Origin: an uncultured Nioella sp. | GTDB taxonomy: Bacteria > Pseudomonadota > Alphaproteobacteria > Rhodobacterales > Rhodobacteraceae | Reading direction: 5' to 3' | DNA length: 64,000 nucleotides | Assembly: GCA_947498125.1 (NCBI GenBank) | Contig: CANMJH010000001.1 | Span: 1,054,001 to 1,118,000, forward strand | Notes under the pieces: model-generated | What the model saw: the letters and a program-made list of their open reading frames with translations, nothing else | Databases searched by the model: none | What the model was told of the DNA's origin: nothing | Shown: one piece after another, positions 36,172-45,224 of the stretch | Numbering within the stretch: position 1 is the first letter of the stretch | Layout of the letters: each line of letters begins with the position of its first letter | Made by a program: the position numbers and the translations under genes

Positions 36172-37530
36172 GTGACCATCGATTTGACGGGCAAAACCGC
36201 ATCAATCCTGGCGGCGCAGCTTGCGTCGGGTGACCTGACATCAGAGGAGTTGGTAAAGTCCTGCCTGTCAGCGATCGCCGCCCTTGGCGACCCTGCGATC
36301 TTCATCACGCTGATGGGTGACACGGCACTGACTGCCGCACGCGCAAGTGACGCAAGACGACGGGCCGGAAGGCCGCTCAGCGCGTGGGACGGCATCCCTG
36401 TGGCTTGGAAGGATCTGGTGGATATTCCGGGCACATCTACAACGGCAGGCAGTGCGGTTTACAAAGATGCAACACCGCCTGCCAAAGCCGCCAAAATCTA
36501 CGACAATTGCGAAAAAGCCGGGCTGATTTGCATCGGAAAAACCAACCTGTCTGAATTTGCCTATTCGGGTCTCGGTTTGAACCCACATTATGGAACGCCG
36601 GTGAACCCGCATTCTGGGCATGTCGATCTGGCTCCGGGTGGGTCATCCGCGGGGTCTGCCGTTGCCGTTGCCGCCAATCTGGTGCCGCTTGCTGTAGGAA
36701 CAGACACCGCCGGGTCGGTCCGCGTGCCCGCGTCATTTTGTGGGATATCGGGCTACAAATCCAGCCAGAGCCATTACGACAAGACCGGAATAGCGCCCCT
36801 TTCGACGAGCTTGGATTCCGTTGGTACCTTCGCGCATTCGGTCGATGACATCATCCAGTTTGACGCAATCCTGCGCGACGTTGACCTGCCGCCCCGGCCC
36901 GACACATACGCCGAACACCCAAACATCGTTATTCCGAAAGATATCGTTATGGAGGGATTGGACACAGAGGTTTTGGCCAGCTTCGATCAGCTCCTAGGGC
37001 GGCTCGATGCCGCTGGATACAAAATCGAACACCGCGCCTTTCCGATTTTCACGGTAGTCGCAGAGCTTTTTGCAAAGCACGGGACGCTCACCGTGGCCGA
37101 GGCGGCGACGATCCACAAAGACCTGCTGGCCAGCGAAGACGCTAATGCCATGGACCGGCGCGTTTTGGACCGCATAAAAACAGCAAGCCAATTCTCGGCG
37201 CAGGATTACATACAGCTTCAATGGGAGCGAACCCGTCTGGAGGGTGAGGTCTCAAGCAGCCTCGGCTCGGACCTTTTGTTGTTTCCAACCGTACCTATCA
37301 CGGCGCCACCCATTGCGGAACTGGACGCCGATGACGAGCTCTTTGTGCGCACCAACCTGCTAGCGCTGAGAAACACAATGCTCGGTAATTACCTTGGTAT
37401 GCCCGGCGTTAATCTAACCATCGGAAATACTAAAAGCGGATCGCCGATCGGCGCGCTATTTTCGATGGCGACGGGAATGGATCTAGCCCTACTGCGCCAC
37501 TGCGATGAGATCGAGCGCCAGATTGGGTAG
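36172..37530 (+). CDS. Amidase (amidase-signature family)
   Basis: A 452-residue amidase-signature hydrolase that cleaves a carbon-nitrogen amide bond. The Ser-cisSer-Lys triad is visible: Lys80 in AWKDLVDIPG, cis-Ser158 in APGGSSAGSA, and nucleophile Ser182 in TDTAGSVRVPA. There is no signal peptide, so it acts in the cytosol. The start is GTG with GGAG about 10 bases upstream. Being last in the TRAP operon, it probably hydrolyses the imported compound; candidates include ureido, carbamoyl or N-acyl acids. It is not GatA: gatC and gatB are absent and the C-terminal half differs. Confidence 0.9.
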   Translation: MTIDLTGKTASILAAQLASGDLTSEELVKSCLSAIAALGDPAIFITLMGDTALTAARASDARRRAGRPLSAWDGIPVAWKDLVDIPGTSTTAGSAVYKDATPPAKAAKIYDNCEKAGLICIGKTNLSEFAYSGLGLNPHYGTPVNPHSGHVDLAPGGSSAGSAVAVAANLVPLAVGTDTAGSVRVPASFCGISGYKSSQSHYDKTGIAPLSTSLDSVGTFAHSVDDIIQFDAILRDVDLPPRPDTYAEHPNIVIPKDIVMEGLDTEVLASFDQLLGRLDAAGYKIEHRAFPIFTVVAELFAKHGTLTVAEAATIHKDLLASEDANAMDRRVLDRIKTASQFSAQDYIQLQWERTRLEGEVSSSLGSDLLLFPTVPITAPPIAELDADDELFVRTNLLALRNTMLGNYLGMPGVNLTIGNTKSGSPIGALFSMATGMDLALLRHCDEIERQIG

Positions 37531-37592
37531 CGGCCCCCAATTGCGGTCTATCTCTTATATCTGACTTGAAAGCCCCGCCATTGCCGCCGCGG

Positions 37593-37618
37593 TAAGAGAG
37601 CGTCATCGCGCGCTCTTA
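37593..37618. other. Stem-loop downstream of the amidase gene
   Basis: TAAGAGAGCG and CGCGCTCTTA form a 10-bp stem with one mismatch around a 6-base loop, 62 bases after the amidase stop. There is no T-run, so it is not a standard intrinsic terminator; it may protect the 3' end of the mRNA or help stop transcription before the oppositely oriented tRNA gene. Confidence 0.4.
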
Positions 37619-37736
37619 CATACCAATGGAAACGGCGGGCACACCTAGGTCGAACGCATTAACTCGCGGCGTTTCCACGAAACACCTGTCGTTCGGCTTT
37701 TTTTGGAAGTCAGCTTCTCTTCTATCAAAGAGAGTT

Positions 37737-37821
37737 TGGTGCGGGTGAAGGGACTCGAACCCCCACGCCTCGCGGCGCCAGAACCTAAATCTGGTGCGTC
37801 TACCAATTCCGCCACACCCGC
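37737..37821 (-). tRNA. tRNA-Leu (anticodon UAG)
   Basis: An 85-base tRNA on the minus strand with the CCA end encoded. The 7-bp acceptor stem GCGGGTG/CACCCGC pairs perfectly, the D-arm reads GGCGGAATTGGTAGACGC, the anticodon stem-loop is CCAGA-TTTAGGT-TCTGG with anticodon TAG, and the T-arm carries GGTTCGAGTCC. A long variable arm between anticodon and T stems is typical of leucine tRNAs. Its 3' end faces the accessory half of the window, the side where elements that use tRNA 3' ends would insert. Confidence 0.97.
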
Positions 37822-37985
37822 ATTTGCGCGCTCTCTAACAAGAAGATTGCGGGCTGGCGAGAGGGAAATTGCGTCTTTTTGGTGACCTCGGTCATTTTTC
37901 ATGTCATGATGATCGAAATCCTTCGCGCAAACCGACCGGGCCAACCGGCAAAAGACGAGGGAACGGCAGTAACGGAAGCAGGCAC

Positions 37986-39062
37986 ATGCCCGTATTTAGC
38001 ATTTGGATGCTGGGGGAAAGCAATCTCAGCATTTCCAGCAGTGAAGAACTCTCTGGCTATGTCCAGGGCGATGGCAGCCATCTGGTTGGCGAGACCATCA
38101 CCTTTGACAGCAAACTCTGGACTGAAACCAACATCAAAGACAATGATCTTGGTTTTGGCGAAGATGAAGATATTCAGCGCTTGCATGGAGAAACGACAAT
38201 CGATGGCGTGACATATAGCCATAATAGTATTGTTGAAGCGGAATATATTCTGACCGTAAGCGACCCAAGCGGCACGACTTATCAGTTTATCGGTTACAAT
38301 ATCAACGAGCCCGGCAGCCCCTATGAAACTTACGGGACGGTTGAAGGTCTGGCGCTTATTGATAACGGGAATGGATTCCCGCCTGCAGGCGTTCCACTCA
38401 CCGTAATTTCGTCGACGGATGGGCCAAGCAACGGCATAGATGTCCCTGTCACTACGATCTATACCCCGCCCTGCTTCACGCCCGGCACGATGATCCAAAC
38501 ACCGCTCGGCGAGCGACCGGTTGAGATGTTGAACGTCGGCGATCTGGTCACGACCCGCGATGCGGGCGCGAAAAAGATTTTGTGGATTGGATCGGTTGAG
38601 GTCAGCGCGAAACAGCAAGAAACGAACCGCGACTTGCGCCCGATCCTGATCCGCGAAAATGCGTTTGGTGCCGGGCTGCCCGAGCGCGACATGCGTTTGT
38701 CGCCGCAACATCGCCTCCTTGTGTGTGACGACAGGGCAGAAATGTTTTTTGGCGCGGGCGAGGTCTTGGTGGCGGCCAAACATCTGGTCGATGGCGATGC
38801 GGTGGTACAGGAAGCCCCCGATACGTCCGTCACCTATTTGCATCTGTTTTGCGAAGATCATCAGATCCTTTTTGCCGATGGGCTGGAGGCCGAAAGCTTC
38901 CGCCCCGGCGCGGTCAGCTTGAAATCGCTGCCTGACGCTTCACGCGAAGAATTTTTAGAACTTTTCCCGGAATTTTCGGTCGACTCCCATCCCGCAACAG
39001 AGGCCTGCCGTCCGATGTTGAAATCTTGGGAAGCAGAAATGCTGCGCAGAGACGTGGCCTAA
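37986..39062 (+). CDS. Hint (hedgehog/intein) domain protein
   Basis: A 358-residue protein with an N-terminal beta-rich region (about 1-155) and a Hint domain (about 160-305). The Hint active-site Cys163 is at PPCFTPGTMIQTPLGERPVE, followed by LNVGDLVTTRDAG, and LSPQHRLLV supplies a conserved His (242), as in the many Hint proteins of Roseobacters that carry surface or RTX-like N-terminal domains. Here the residues needed for self-cleavage chemistry appear intact. There is no classical signal peptide. The ATG at 37986 is preferred to the upstream frame extension. The biological role of this family is unknown; a degenerate relative follows directly. Confidence 0.85.
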   Translation: MPVFSIWMLGESNLSISSSEELSGYVQGDGSHLVGETITFDSKLWTETNIKDNDLGFGEDEDIQRLHGETTIDGVTYSHNSIVEAEYILTVSDPSGTTYQFIGYNINEPGSPYETYGTVEGLALIDNGNGFPPAGVPLTVISSTDGPSNGIDVPVTTIYTPPCFTPGTMIQTPLGERPVEMLNVGDLVTTRDAGAKKILWIGSVEVSAKQQETNRDLRPILIRENAFGAGLPERDMRLSPQHRLLVCDDRAEMFFGAGEVLVAAKHLVDGDAVVQEAPDTSVTYLHLFCEDHQILFADGLEAESFRPGAVSLKSLPDASREEFLELFPEFSVDSHPATEACRPMLKSWEAEMLRRDVA

Positions 39063-39156
39063 ACACGAGATAAGGCTTGGGCGCGCAAATGGTTTGCGTT
39101 AACCTCGCTTCAAATAAATGCGGTCAAAAATGACCCGATCAGAGCAGGACAGTTAC

Positions 39157-39639
39157 ATGTCACATATATCCGAGCGCCGCGCAGGGGGTCTTGCGGTTGA
39201 CCTCAGCTATTCGGCCTTTCCTTTGGGGACAGAAATCCTGTCTCTTGCTGGCGCTTTGCCGGTTGAAGCGCTGTATCCCGGTGACCGCGTGATCACGCGC
39301 GATGGCGGCGCGCAGGTGCTGGTCGATATTCAGCGCCATGACGTGCCTGAGGATTTGACGTTTCTCCGTGTCAGTAAAGATGCGCTTGGCGGCAAACCCA
39401 GCCGAGAGGTGCTTTTGCCCTCTGAGCAACGGCTCTTGCTGCGCGATTGGCGCGCGCAAGCCCTGTTTGGCACGCCGCAGGCCCGTGTGCCGCTGTCCCG
39501 GCTTGTCGATGGGGAGTTTGTGGCCGCCACTGATGCGCGGCCCGAGGCGCTGCTGACCCTGCATTTCGCGCATGAGCATATTGTTTATGCAGACGGGCTT
39601 GAGCTTTTCAGCGCCGCGCGCGTGACGGTCGACGCCTGA
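39157..39639 (+). CDS. Degenerate Hint-domain protein
   Basis: A protein of about 160 residues aligned with the Hint domain of its neighbour: AFPLGTEILSLAGALPVEALYPGDRVITRDGGAQ matches the N-terminal block, but the nucleophile Cys is replaced by Ala, and LSPQHRLLV has become LPSEQRLLL, losing the His. The C-terminal LHFAHEHIVYADGLELFSA matches the partner's end. It is likely inactive in self-cleavage. I prefer the ATG at 39157 with AGGA 7 bases upstream; ATGs at 39118 and 39130 in the same frame are alternatives. It may be a duplicated copy that now works with, or regulates, the first protein. Confidence 0.78.
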   Translation: MSHISERRAGGLAVDLSYSAFPLGTEILSLAGALPVEALYPGDRVITRDGGAQVLVDIQRHDVPEDLTFLRVSKDALGGKPSREVLLPSEQRLLLRDWRAQALFGTPQARVPLSRLVDGEFVAATDARPEALLTLHFAHEHIVYADGLELFSAARVTVDA

Positions 39640-39710
39640 CCCTTTGAACTGCCTGTCGCGAGGGCGACACTGCAAGGCGCACGCGCCCAATACCCTAGAC
39701 GAAACGGCGC

Positions 39711-41336
39711 TTAGCCGTTGATCTCAAGATCACGGAAAACAGCAGGCAACGCTTCTGGAATATCCTCGGCGATTAGACCCGGTCCGAACTTAAGGGCGCA
39801 TTCGGTGTGAAGCCATGCGCCCGTTTCCGCCGCTTGCATGGGAAAGAAGCCGCGGGCCAGCAGACCGGTGATAAAGCCAGCCAGAACATCCCCGGACCCG
39901 GCAGTGGCCAACCACGGCGCGGCGCGGTCATAGGCAGATGAATTTATCGCAGCCAAACCGTTTTCATTTGCGATCACAGTATCGGGACCTTTGAACAAAA
40001 CGGTGCACCCGGCCCGCGTTGCGGCGTCTCTTGTCGCGTCCACCTTGGAATAGGCTGGTCCTTTGGTCGGCGGGGCCGCCAGTTTTTCTGCGATATCCGG
40101 GAACAGGCGCGCGAACTCACCCTGATGCGGGGTCAGAACGCATTTTGGATGCAGCATCGAAAAAAGGCGGTCCGGGTCATCCCCAAACGCCGATAGCGCA
40201 TCGGCATCCAAAACGGCGGCGCGCCCGGTTTCTACGGCGACCGGAACAAGCGCGCGCGCCCGCTCATGACCCAATCCCGGCCCGATGCAGAGCGCATTGA
40301 TGCGGGCATCTTCCAGTTGAGATGCGAGCGCGTCGGCATCCTCACATTTGCGCAGCATGATCGCTGTCAACTGATTGGCGCATTCCATCATCGCCGAGCC
40401 CGGCGCCGCAACAGTCACCACCCCTGCCCCAACACGAAGCGCTCCGCGTGCGGCAAGCCGGGCTGCACCGCTGCGGCCGATGGGGCCGGAGAGGATAAGC
40501 GCGTGGCCGTGGCTGTATTTATGGGTGCTGTTCTTTTCGGCAGGTTTTCCTGTTAGTGAAACCACCCGTACGATCGAGCGTTTGCGCTCCTCATATTCTT
40601 CTATGGCCCTTCCGATTTCTTCGCTGCGTGAGGGAGTACTTTTTTTTCTCGACTTCACCTCCTGAATTAATTCTTCAATAGACCCGAATTTCGGCACTGG
40701 CAGACCAATATCAACGGCTACGACTTTTCCCGTCGCTGCGGGGCCCTCAGCCAAAAAGTGCCCGTTTTTGGGCTTGTAGAAAGTAACTGTGAGATCCGCT
40801 TTTCCTGCGACACTCAGAAGTTTGCCGCTGTCACTGCAAAGACCCGATGGCAAATCGACTGAAACAACCCGGTAAGCCCTTTTCGCTTTCCATTGCTGCG
40901 ACAATGAATATGAAATCTCCTTGGAGATTGTGCGCTTCAATCCAATTCCGAACAACGCATCAACGACGATTTTCGCAACTGGAATCCAAAATCCGTTTGG
41001 TAAAGGCTTCACCTCCCCTAACTCACACCACCGTTCATAATTCGCCTTCGCATCCGGCGGCAGCCTCTCTGGATCACCATAGAGAAACACCTCCACCTCC
41101 CAGCCCTGCCCCCTCAACAGACGCGCAACGACGAACCCGTCGCCGCCGTTATTGCCGGGGCCGCAGAGTACTACGGCCCTCTGTGGAGCCTCTGCAAATT
41201 CAGGCCACTCCTCGAAAATGGCCTCTACGACGCCCTTCCCGGCGCGTTCCATCAGCTCAAGCCCGGTGACTTCGCCCGAGGCGATTGCCGCCTCTTCGAT
41301 GGCGCGCATTTGTGCGGCTGTTAGGAGTTCGGACAA
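39711..41336 (-). CDS. nnr: Bifunctional NAD(P)HX epimerase/dehydratase (Nnr)
   Basis: A 541-residue repair enzyme for hydrated NAD(P)H. The N-terminal YjeF epimerase domain (about 1-205) has LTAAQMRAIEEAAI, ELMERAG and VVLCGPGNNGGDGFVVAR. The C-terminal ribokinase-like dehydratase domain (about 250-540) has GRSGAARLAARGALRVGAGVVT, GPGLG, VLDADAL, TPHQGEFARL, GCTVLFKGPDTVI and ATAGSGDVLAG. I choose TTG at 41336, preceded by AAAAGGA, because it gives the family-typical start (SELLTAAQMRAIE); a GTG at 41375 would add 13 atypical residues. It is divergent from glnB. Confidence 0.93.
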   Translation of the reverse strand: MSELLTAAQMRAIEEAAIASGEVTGLELMERAGKGVVEAIFEEWPEFAEAPQRAVVLCGPGNNGGDGFVVARLLRGQGWEVEVFLYGDPERLPPDAKANYERWCELGEVKPLPNGFWIPVAKIVVDALFGIGLKRTISKEISYSLSQQWKAKRAYRVVSVDLPSGLCSDSGKLLSVAGKADLTVTFYKPKNGHFLAEGPAATGKVVAVDIGLPVPKFGSIEELIQEVKSRKKSTPSRSEEIGRAIEEYEERKRSIVRVVSLTGKPAEKNSTHKYSHGHALILSGPIGRSGAARLAARGALRVGAGVVTVAAPGSAMMECANQLTAIMLRKCEDADALASQLEDARINALCIGPGLGHERARALVPVAVETGRAAVLDADALSAFGDDPDRLFSMLHPKCVLTPHQGEFARLFPDIAEKLAAPPTKGPAYSKVDATRDAATRAGCTVLFKGPDTVIANENGLAAINSSAYDRAAPWLATAGSGDVLAGFITGLLARGFFPMQAAETGAWLHTECALKFGPGLIAEDIPEALPAVFRDLEING

Positions 41337-41504
41337 AAGATAAATCCTTTTCGGAAACAAGTTTTCAAACTGCACATTTTTTACGCGCGTTGCGTATATT
41401 TTTATCGCACCCGCCGGAATCCTAAGCTGATCCAGCCTTGACAGAGGCTACCCGATTGCCCCCCCTGATTGAAAGTGGTGTCAGGGATGCCAGAAACTCG
41501 GTAA

Positions 41505-41858
<354 letters not shown>

Positions 41859-41910
41859 GTTGGTCTGACCGCCCTATCCCATTTATCCAATCTCTTAAGG
41901 AAAGCTGAAC

Positions 41911-43317
41911 ATGAGCAACGAAAATGTTCTCAACCTGATCCGAGAAGAAGACATCGAATATGTCGACATCCGGTTCACTGACCCGCGCGGCAAGCTGCAG
42001 CACGTCACTGTGATGTCTGATCAGGTCGACGAAGACTTCCTCGAAGAAGGCTTCATGTTTGACGGCTCCTCGATCGCGGGTTGGAAGTCGATCGAAGAAT
42101 CCGACATGAAACTGATGCCGGACACCAATAGCGCCTATATCGACCCGTTCTATGCTGAGAAAACACTGTGTATTCACTGCTCGGTCGTTGAGCCTGACAC
42201 TGGCGAACCCTATGCGCGTGACCCACGCGGCACTGCTGAAAAAGCCGAAGCCTACCTGATTTCTTCGGGTATCGGTGACACCTCTTACTGGGGTCCAGAA
42301 GCAGAATTCTTCCTCTTCGACGATGTTCGTTTCTCGGTAGAAATGAATAAAGTTTCGTTCGAAGTTGATGCACAGGACGCGTCCTGGAATTCTGACACCG
42401 AATACGAAATGGGCAACATGGGCCATCGTCCGGGCATCAAGGGCGGCTATTTCCCTGTGAACCCAACCGACGCGGCGCAAGACCTTCGTTCGGAAATGCT
42501 GTCGACCATGAAGAAAATCGGCATGAAAGTTGACAAGCACCACCACGAGGTTGCGTCTTGTCAGCACGAGCTGGGCCTGATCTTCGGTTCGCTGACCCAT
42601 CAAGCCGATGAGCTGCAGAAATATAAATATGTGATCCACAACGTGGCACATGCTTATGGCAAATCTGCAACCTTCATGCCCAAGCCCATCTCGGGCGATA
42701 ACGGCACCGGTATGCACGTGAACATGTCGATCTTCAAAGACGGCAAGCCTTTGTTCTCGGGCGACAAATACGCGGATCTGTCGGACGAAGCTCTGTGGTT
42801 CATCGGCGGCATCCTGAAGCACGCCAAGACCCTGAACGCCTTCACCAACCCAGCAACCAACAGCTACAAACGCCTGATCCCAGGTTTTGAAGCGCCTGTT
42901 CTGCGCGCCTATTCGGCTCGTAACCGGTCGGGTTGTGTTCGTATTCCATGGGCCGAAAATCCCAAAGCCAAGCGCGTCGAAGCGCGTTTCCCTGATCCAG
43001 CAGCAAACCCCTACCTGTGCTTTGCAGCTCTGTTGATGGCTGGCCTTGACGGCATCGAAAACAAAATCAACCCAGGTGAAGCGTCTGACAAAGATCTCTA
43101 TGATCTGCCCCCAGAAGAGCTGGCCGGTATCCCAACGGTTTGTGCATCTTTGCGCGAAGCTCTGGAATGCCTCGAATCCGATCACGACTTCCTGCTGAAG
43201 GGCGACGTGTTCACCAAAGACCAGATCGAGGGTTACCTTGAACTGAAATGGGACGAGGTTTATGCCTTTGAGCACACCCCGCACCCTGTTGAGTACAAAA
43301 TGTATTACAGCTGCTAA
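41911..43317 (+). CDS. glnA: Type I glutamine synthetase
   Basis: A 468-residue GSI-beta enzyme that makes glutamine from glutamate, ammonia and ATP as a dodecamer. Seen are FDGSSIAGW in the N-terminal domain, the metal-binding [23 protein letters not shown], the [16 protein letters not shown] loop, [10 protein letters not shown], and the adenylylation site Tyr397 in [10 protein letters not shown]. The codon use is biased as in a highly expressed gene. It follows glnB and is closed by a strong terminator. Confidence 0.98.
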   Translation: MSNENVLNLIREEDIEYVDIRFTDPRGKLQHVTVMSDQVDEDFLEEGFMFDGSSIAGWKSIEESDMKLMPDTNSAYIDPFYAEKTLCIHCSVVEPDTGEPYARDPRGTAEKAEAYLISSGIGDTSYWGPEAEFFLFDDVRFSVEMNKVSFEVDAQDASWNSDTEYEMGNMGHRPGIKGGYFPVNPTDAAQDLRSEMLSTMKKIGMKVDKHHHEVASCQHELGLIFGSLTHQADELQKYKYVIHNVAHAYGKSATFMPKPISGDNGTGMHVNMSIFKDGKPLFSGDKYADLSDEALWFIGGILKHAKTLNAFTNPATNSYKRLIPGFEAPVLRAYSARNRSGCVRIPWAENPKAKRVEARFPDPAANPYLCFAALLMAGLDGIENKINPGEASDKDLYDLPPEELAGIPTVCASLREALECLESDHDFLLKGDVFTKDQIEGYLELKWDEVYAFEHTPHPVEYKMYYSC

Positions 43318-43336
43318 TCTTAGCACTGCAAATACG

Positions 43337-43366
43337 AAAAGGGCGCCCGATTGGGCGCCCTTTTTT
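43337..43366 (+). terminator. Rho-independent terminator after glnA
   Basis: A perfect GC-rich stem AGGGCGCCC/GGGCGCCCT (43340-43348 and 43353-43361) with a 4-base loop, followed by six T, lies 20 bases after the glnA stop. AAAA on the left would give a short U-run for the convergent minus-strand gene at 43393, so it may work in both directions. Confidence 0.95.
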
Positions 43367-43392
43367 ATTGAGAAAAGACCATTGCGGCGGGG

Positions 43393-44133
43393 TTAGTTTT
43401 CAGACGTTACCCCGGGCGTGCCTTCGGCTACGTCTTCCTCGGCCACATCCGGCAAAACGGTGCCCTCAGGGGCACAGTCACCGGCGCGCAACGCGTCAAT
43501 GGCAGCCATTGCGGCATCAAAGCCATCCGCGCTTAGGTTAATCTGCATGGGCGCGACCAATGGGTAAATCAGTGGGCCGCGGTCTCCGCGCATTTGCATC
43601 ACGTGGGTCCGGGCCATAACGGGGCCATAAACGCCCGAAGCGGCATCGGCCGAAAAAGCGCGATGCGCAATGGTGCGCAATGTGCGCGCGCCAGTGGGGG
43701 CGTTAATATTTTCTTGGTCGCCCGCTTCGGTTGCGGCCGTGCGCATTTCGCTAAAGATACCGCCAGCAGTCTGAATTTCGCCCCAGGCAGCTTGTGACGG
43801 AACAAGGGTCAATCGGCGATTGCCGCTCACAGTGTCTTCGGCTGGAAGGATGCCGGTAATCGGATCAAGGTCGCGCAAATCCATGCGCAGCACTTGGATG
43901 CCAACCGGGTCTCCCATCGCTTGACCCTGTGTGGTGAGCAGCGTCTGGACAATAGTGCAAGTTTGCAATTCCAACTCGATCGCCGTGTAATCATTGGATT
44001 CTTCGTTAAAAGAATATCCCGGTGACGCGGCGCGGATCGCCAACGCTTCGGGCGCGGCTACATCTTGGGCGCTAAGCACCCCCGCAGAAGTCCAAAGTGC
44101 AGCTATTGCAAGTCCGGCTTGGGCGAGACGCAT
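43393..44133 (-). CDS. Exported protein of unknown function
   Basis: A 246-residue protein with a signal peptide (about residues 1-22, cleavage near VLSAQ-D), thus periplasmic or outer surface. The mature part is mixed alpha/beta with a hydrophobic stretch LTLVPSQAAWGEIQTAGGIFSEM, two Cys (Cys59 and Cys226) that could form a disulfide, and an acidic tail (EEDVAEGTPGVTSEN). I recognise no domain. The ATG is preceded by AAAAGGAGAG. It is convergent with glnA and shares the terminator region; it seems monocistronic. Confidence 0.8.
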   Translation of the reverse strand: MRLAQAGLAIAALWTSAGVLSAQDVAAPEALAIRAASPGYSFNEESNDYTAIELELQTCTIVQTLLTTQGQAMGDPVGIQVLRMDLRDLDPITGILPAEDTVSGNRRLTLVPSQAAWGEIQTAGGIFSEMRTAATEAGDQENINAPTGARTLRTIAHRAFSADAASGVYGPVMARTHVMQMRGDRGPLIYPLVAPMQINLSADGFDAAMAAIDALRAGDCAPEGTVLPDVAEEDVAEGTPGVTSEN

Positions 44134-44215
44134 TCAACTCTCCTTTTATTAAAATTTGGTGCAATGCCTTACAGCATTTGCGTCTGGCCGCCAGATGGCC
44201 AAATTGATTTAGACA

Positions 44216-44413
44216 TCAAAACCGAGTGAAACGCCGGGCGACACGGGTCATTTGACGCAGGCCTTGCGAATTGCGTTGTGCGCCCTGTCGTTCATCTGGA
44301 CGGTCTGCCTGCTCACCGCGTCCACGCATTGCCATATCGATGCCTGCATCGACGCCGCGCGTGACAGTGCGACGGATCAAACGGTTGATAATCATCGAAA
44401 TGATGCGATCCAT
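44216..44413 (-). CDS. Small basic protein of unknown function
   Basis: A 65-residue protein starting MDRIISMIINRLIRRTVTRGVDAGI with an amphipathic helix, followed by a glycine/arginine/glutamine-rich polar tail and ending RVARRFTRF. The ATG at 44413 has an ideal GGAGG 8 bases upstream; a longer in-frame start at 44440 lacks one. The strong ribosome site and regular composition support a real gene of a type seen in Rhodobacteraceae. The arginine-rich amphipathic N-terminus suggests peripheral membrane or nucleic-acid contact (inference). Confidence 0.65.
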   Translation of the reverse strand: MDRIISMIINRLIRRTVTRGVDAGIDMAMRGRGEQADRPDERQGAQRNSQGLRQMTRVARRFTRF

Positions 44414-44552
44414 AGGAGCCTCCAAAATCATTCGTGACATCTATAGCACGAATTTAAGGCGAAAATCAGGCGCATTCGCCGAAAATCAGGACATGCTTGG
44501 ATTCTTTTTTAAGTATTTTGATCGTTTTCAGACCGATTGACGGTTGGATAGC

Positions 44553-45224
44553 CTATCCGTCAAACATATCGCTCTGATCCTCTTCTAGATCCAGCACGTC
44601 TTCATCCTCATCGTCTTCACTTTGCGCGCCAAGGAAGCTGCCGGGCTGCATCCGCGATTCCAGCAGACCAGCCTCACGCAATTCTTTGATTCCTGGTAAG
44701 TCGCGCGGGGTTTCCAGCCCGAAATGATCCAAGAACTGATCCGTCACAACAAAGGTCACGGGGCGGCCCGGTGTCATTTTACGACGCCCAAAGCGGATCC
44801 ATTCCAGTTCAATTAGTTGATCAATCGTCCCGCGACTAACGGAGACGCCACGAATTTCTTCAATCTCGGCGCGGGTTGCGGGTTGGTGATAGGCAATGAT
44901 CGCCAGCGTTTCGATAGCCGCACGGCTGAGTTTCCGCGTTTCCACCGTCTCACGGCTCATCAAAAAGCCTAAATCGGCGGCCGTGCGGAAAGCCCAGCCA
45001 TCCCCAACGCGCGTCAACACCACGCCCCGCCCCTCAAAGCGTTTGCGTAGCAACACTAAGGCCTCGGCAGGATCGCAACCATGGGGCATGCGCGCCGCCA
45101 TTTCGCGGGTTGTCAAAGGTTCGGTCGAGGCAAAGAGCATCGCCTCGAGCATCCGTTCCTGTTCGGCCAAGGGCGGCGCTTTGAAAAGGCTTTCCTCGCC
45201 AGGCTGCGTGACATCATTCTCCAT
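44553..45224 (-). CDS. scpB: Segregation and condensation protein B
   Basis: A 223-residue ScpB, the winged-helix dimer that joins ScpA and SMC in chromosome condensation. Two winged helices are visible, at about residues 25-95 (LEAMLFASTEPLTTREMAARMP) and 100-180 (AAIETLAIIAYHQPATRAEIEEIRGVSVSRGTIDQLIELEWI), the second containing the family signature. The acidic tail (SEDDEDEDVLDLEEDQSD) is typical of alphaproteobacterial members. It overlaps scpA by 11 bases. Confidence 0.95.
   Translation of the reverse strand: MENDVTQPGEESLFKAPPLAEQERMLEAMLFASTEPLTTREMAARMPHGCDPAEALVLLRKRFEGRGVVLTRVGDGWAFRTAADLGFLMSRETVETRKLSRAAIETLAIIAYHQPATRAEIEEIRGVSVSRGTIDQLIELEWIRFGRRKMTPGRPVTFVVTDQFLDHFGLETPRDLPGIKELREAGLLESRMQPGSFLGAQSEDDEDEDVLDLEEDQSDMFDG

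Noticed and set aside
36172-37530. Amidase as GatA subunit of tRNA amidotransferase
   Set aside because: gatB and gatC are absent and the TRAP operon context and C-terminal half do not fit.
37899-38861. 320-codon minus-strand frame opposite the Hint gene
   Set aside because: Shadow of the Hint gene; the plus-strand protein has clear catalytic motifs.
39654-39669. TGTCGC-GAGG-GCGACA hairpin between the second Hint gene and nnr
   Set aside because: A 6-bp stem without a T-run; too weak to call a terminator although it lies between convergent genes.
41437-41480. TTGACA before glnB as a sigma-70 promoter
   Set aside because: No matching -10 element at the right distance, and no sigma-54 consensus nearby, so no promoter is called.
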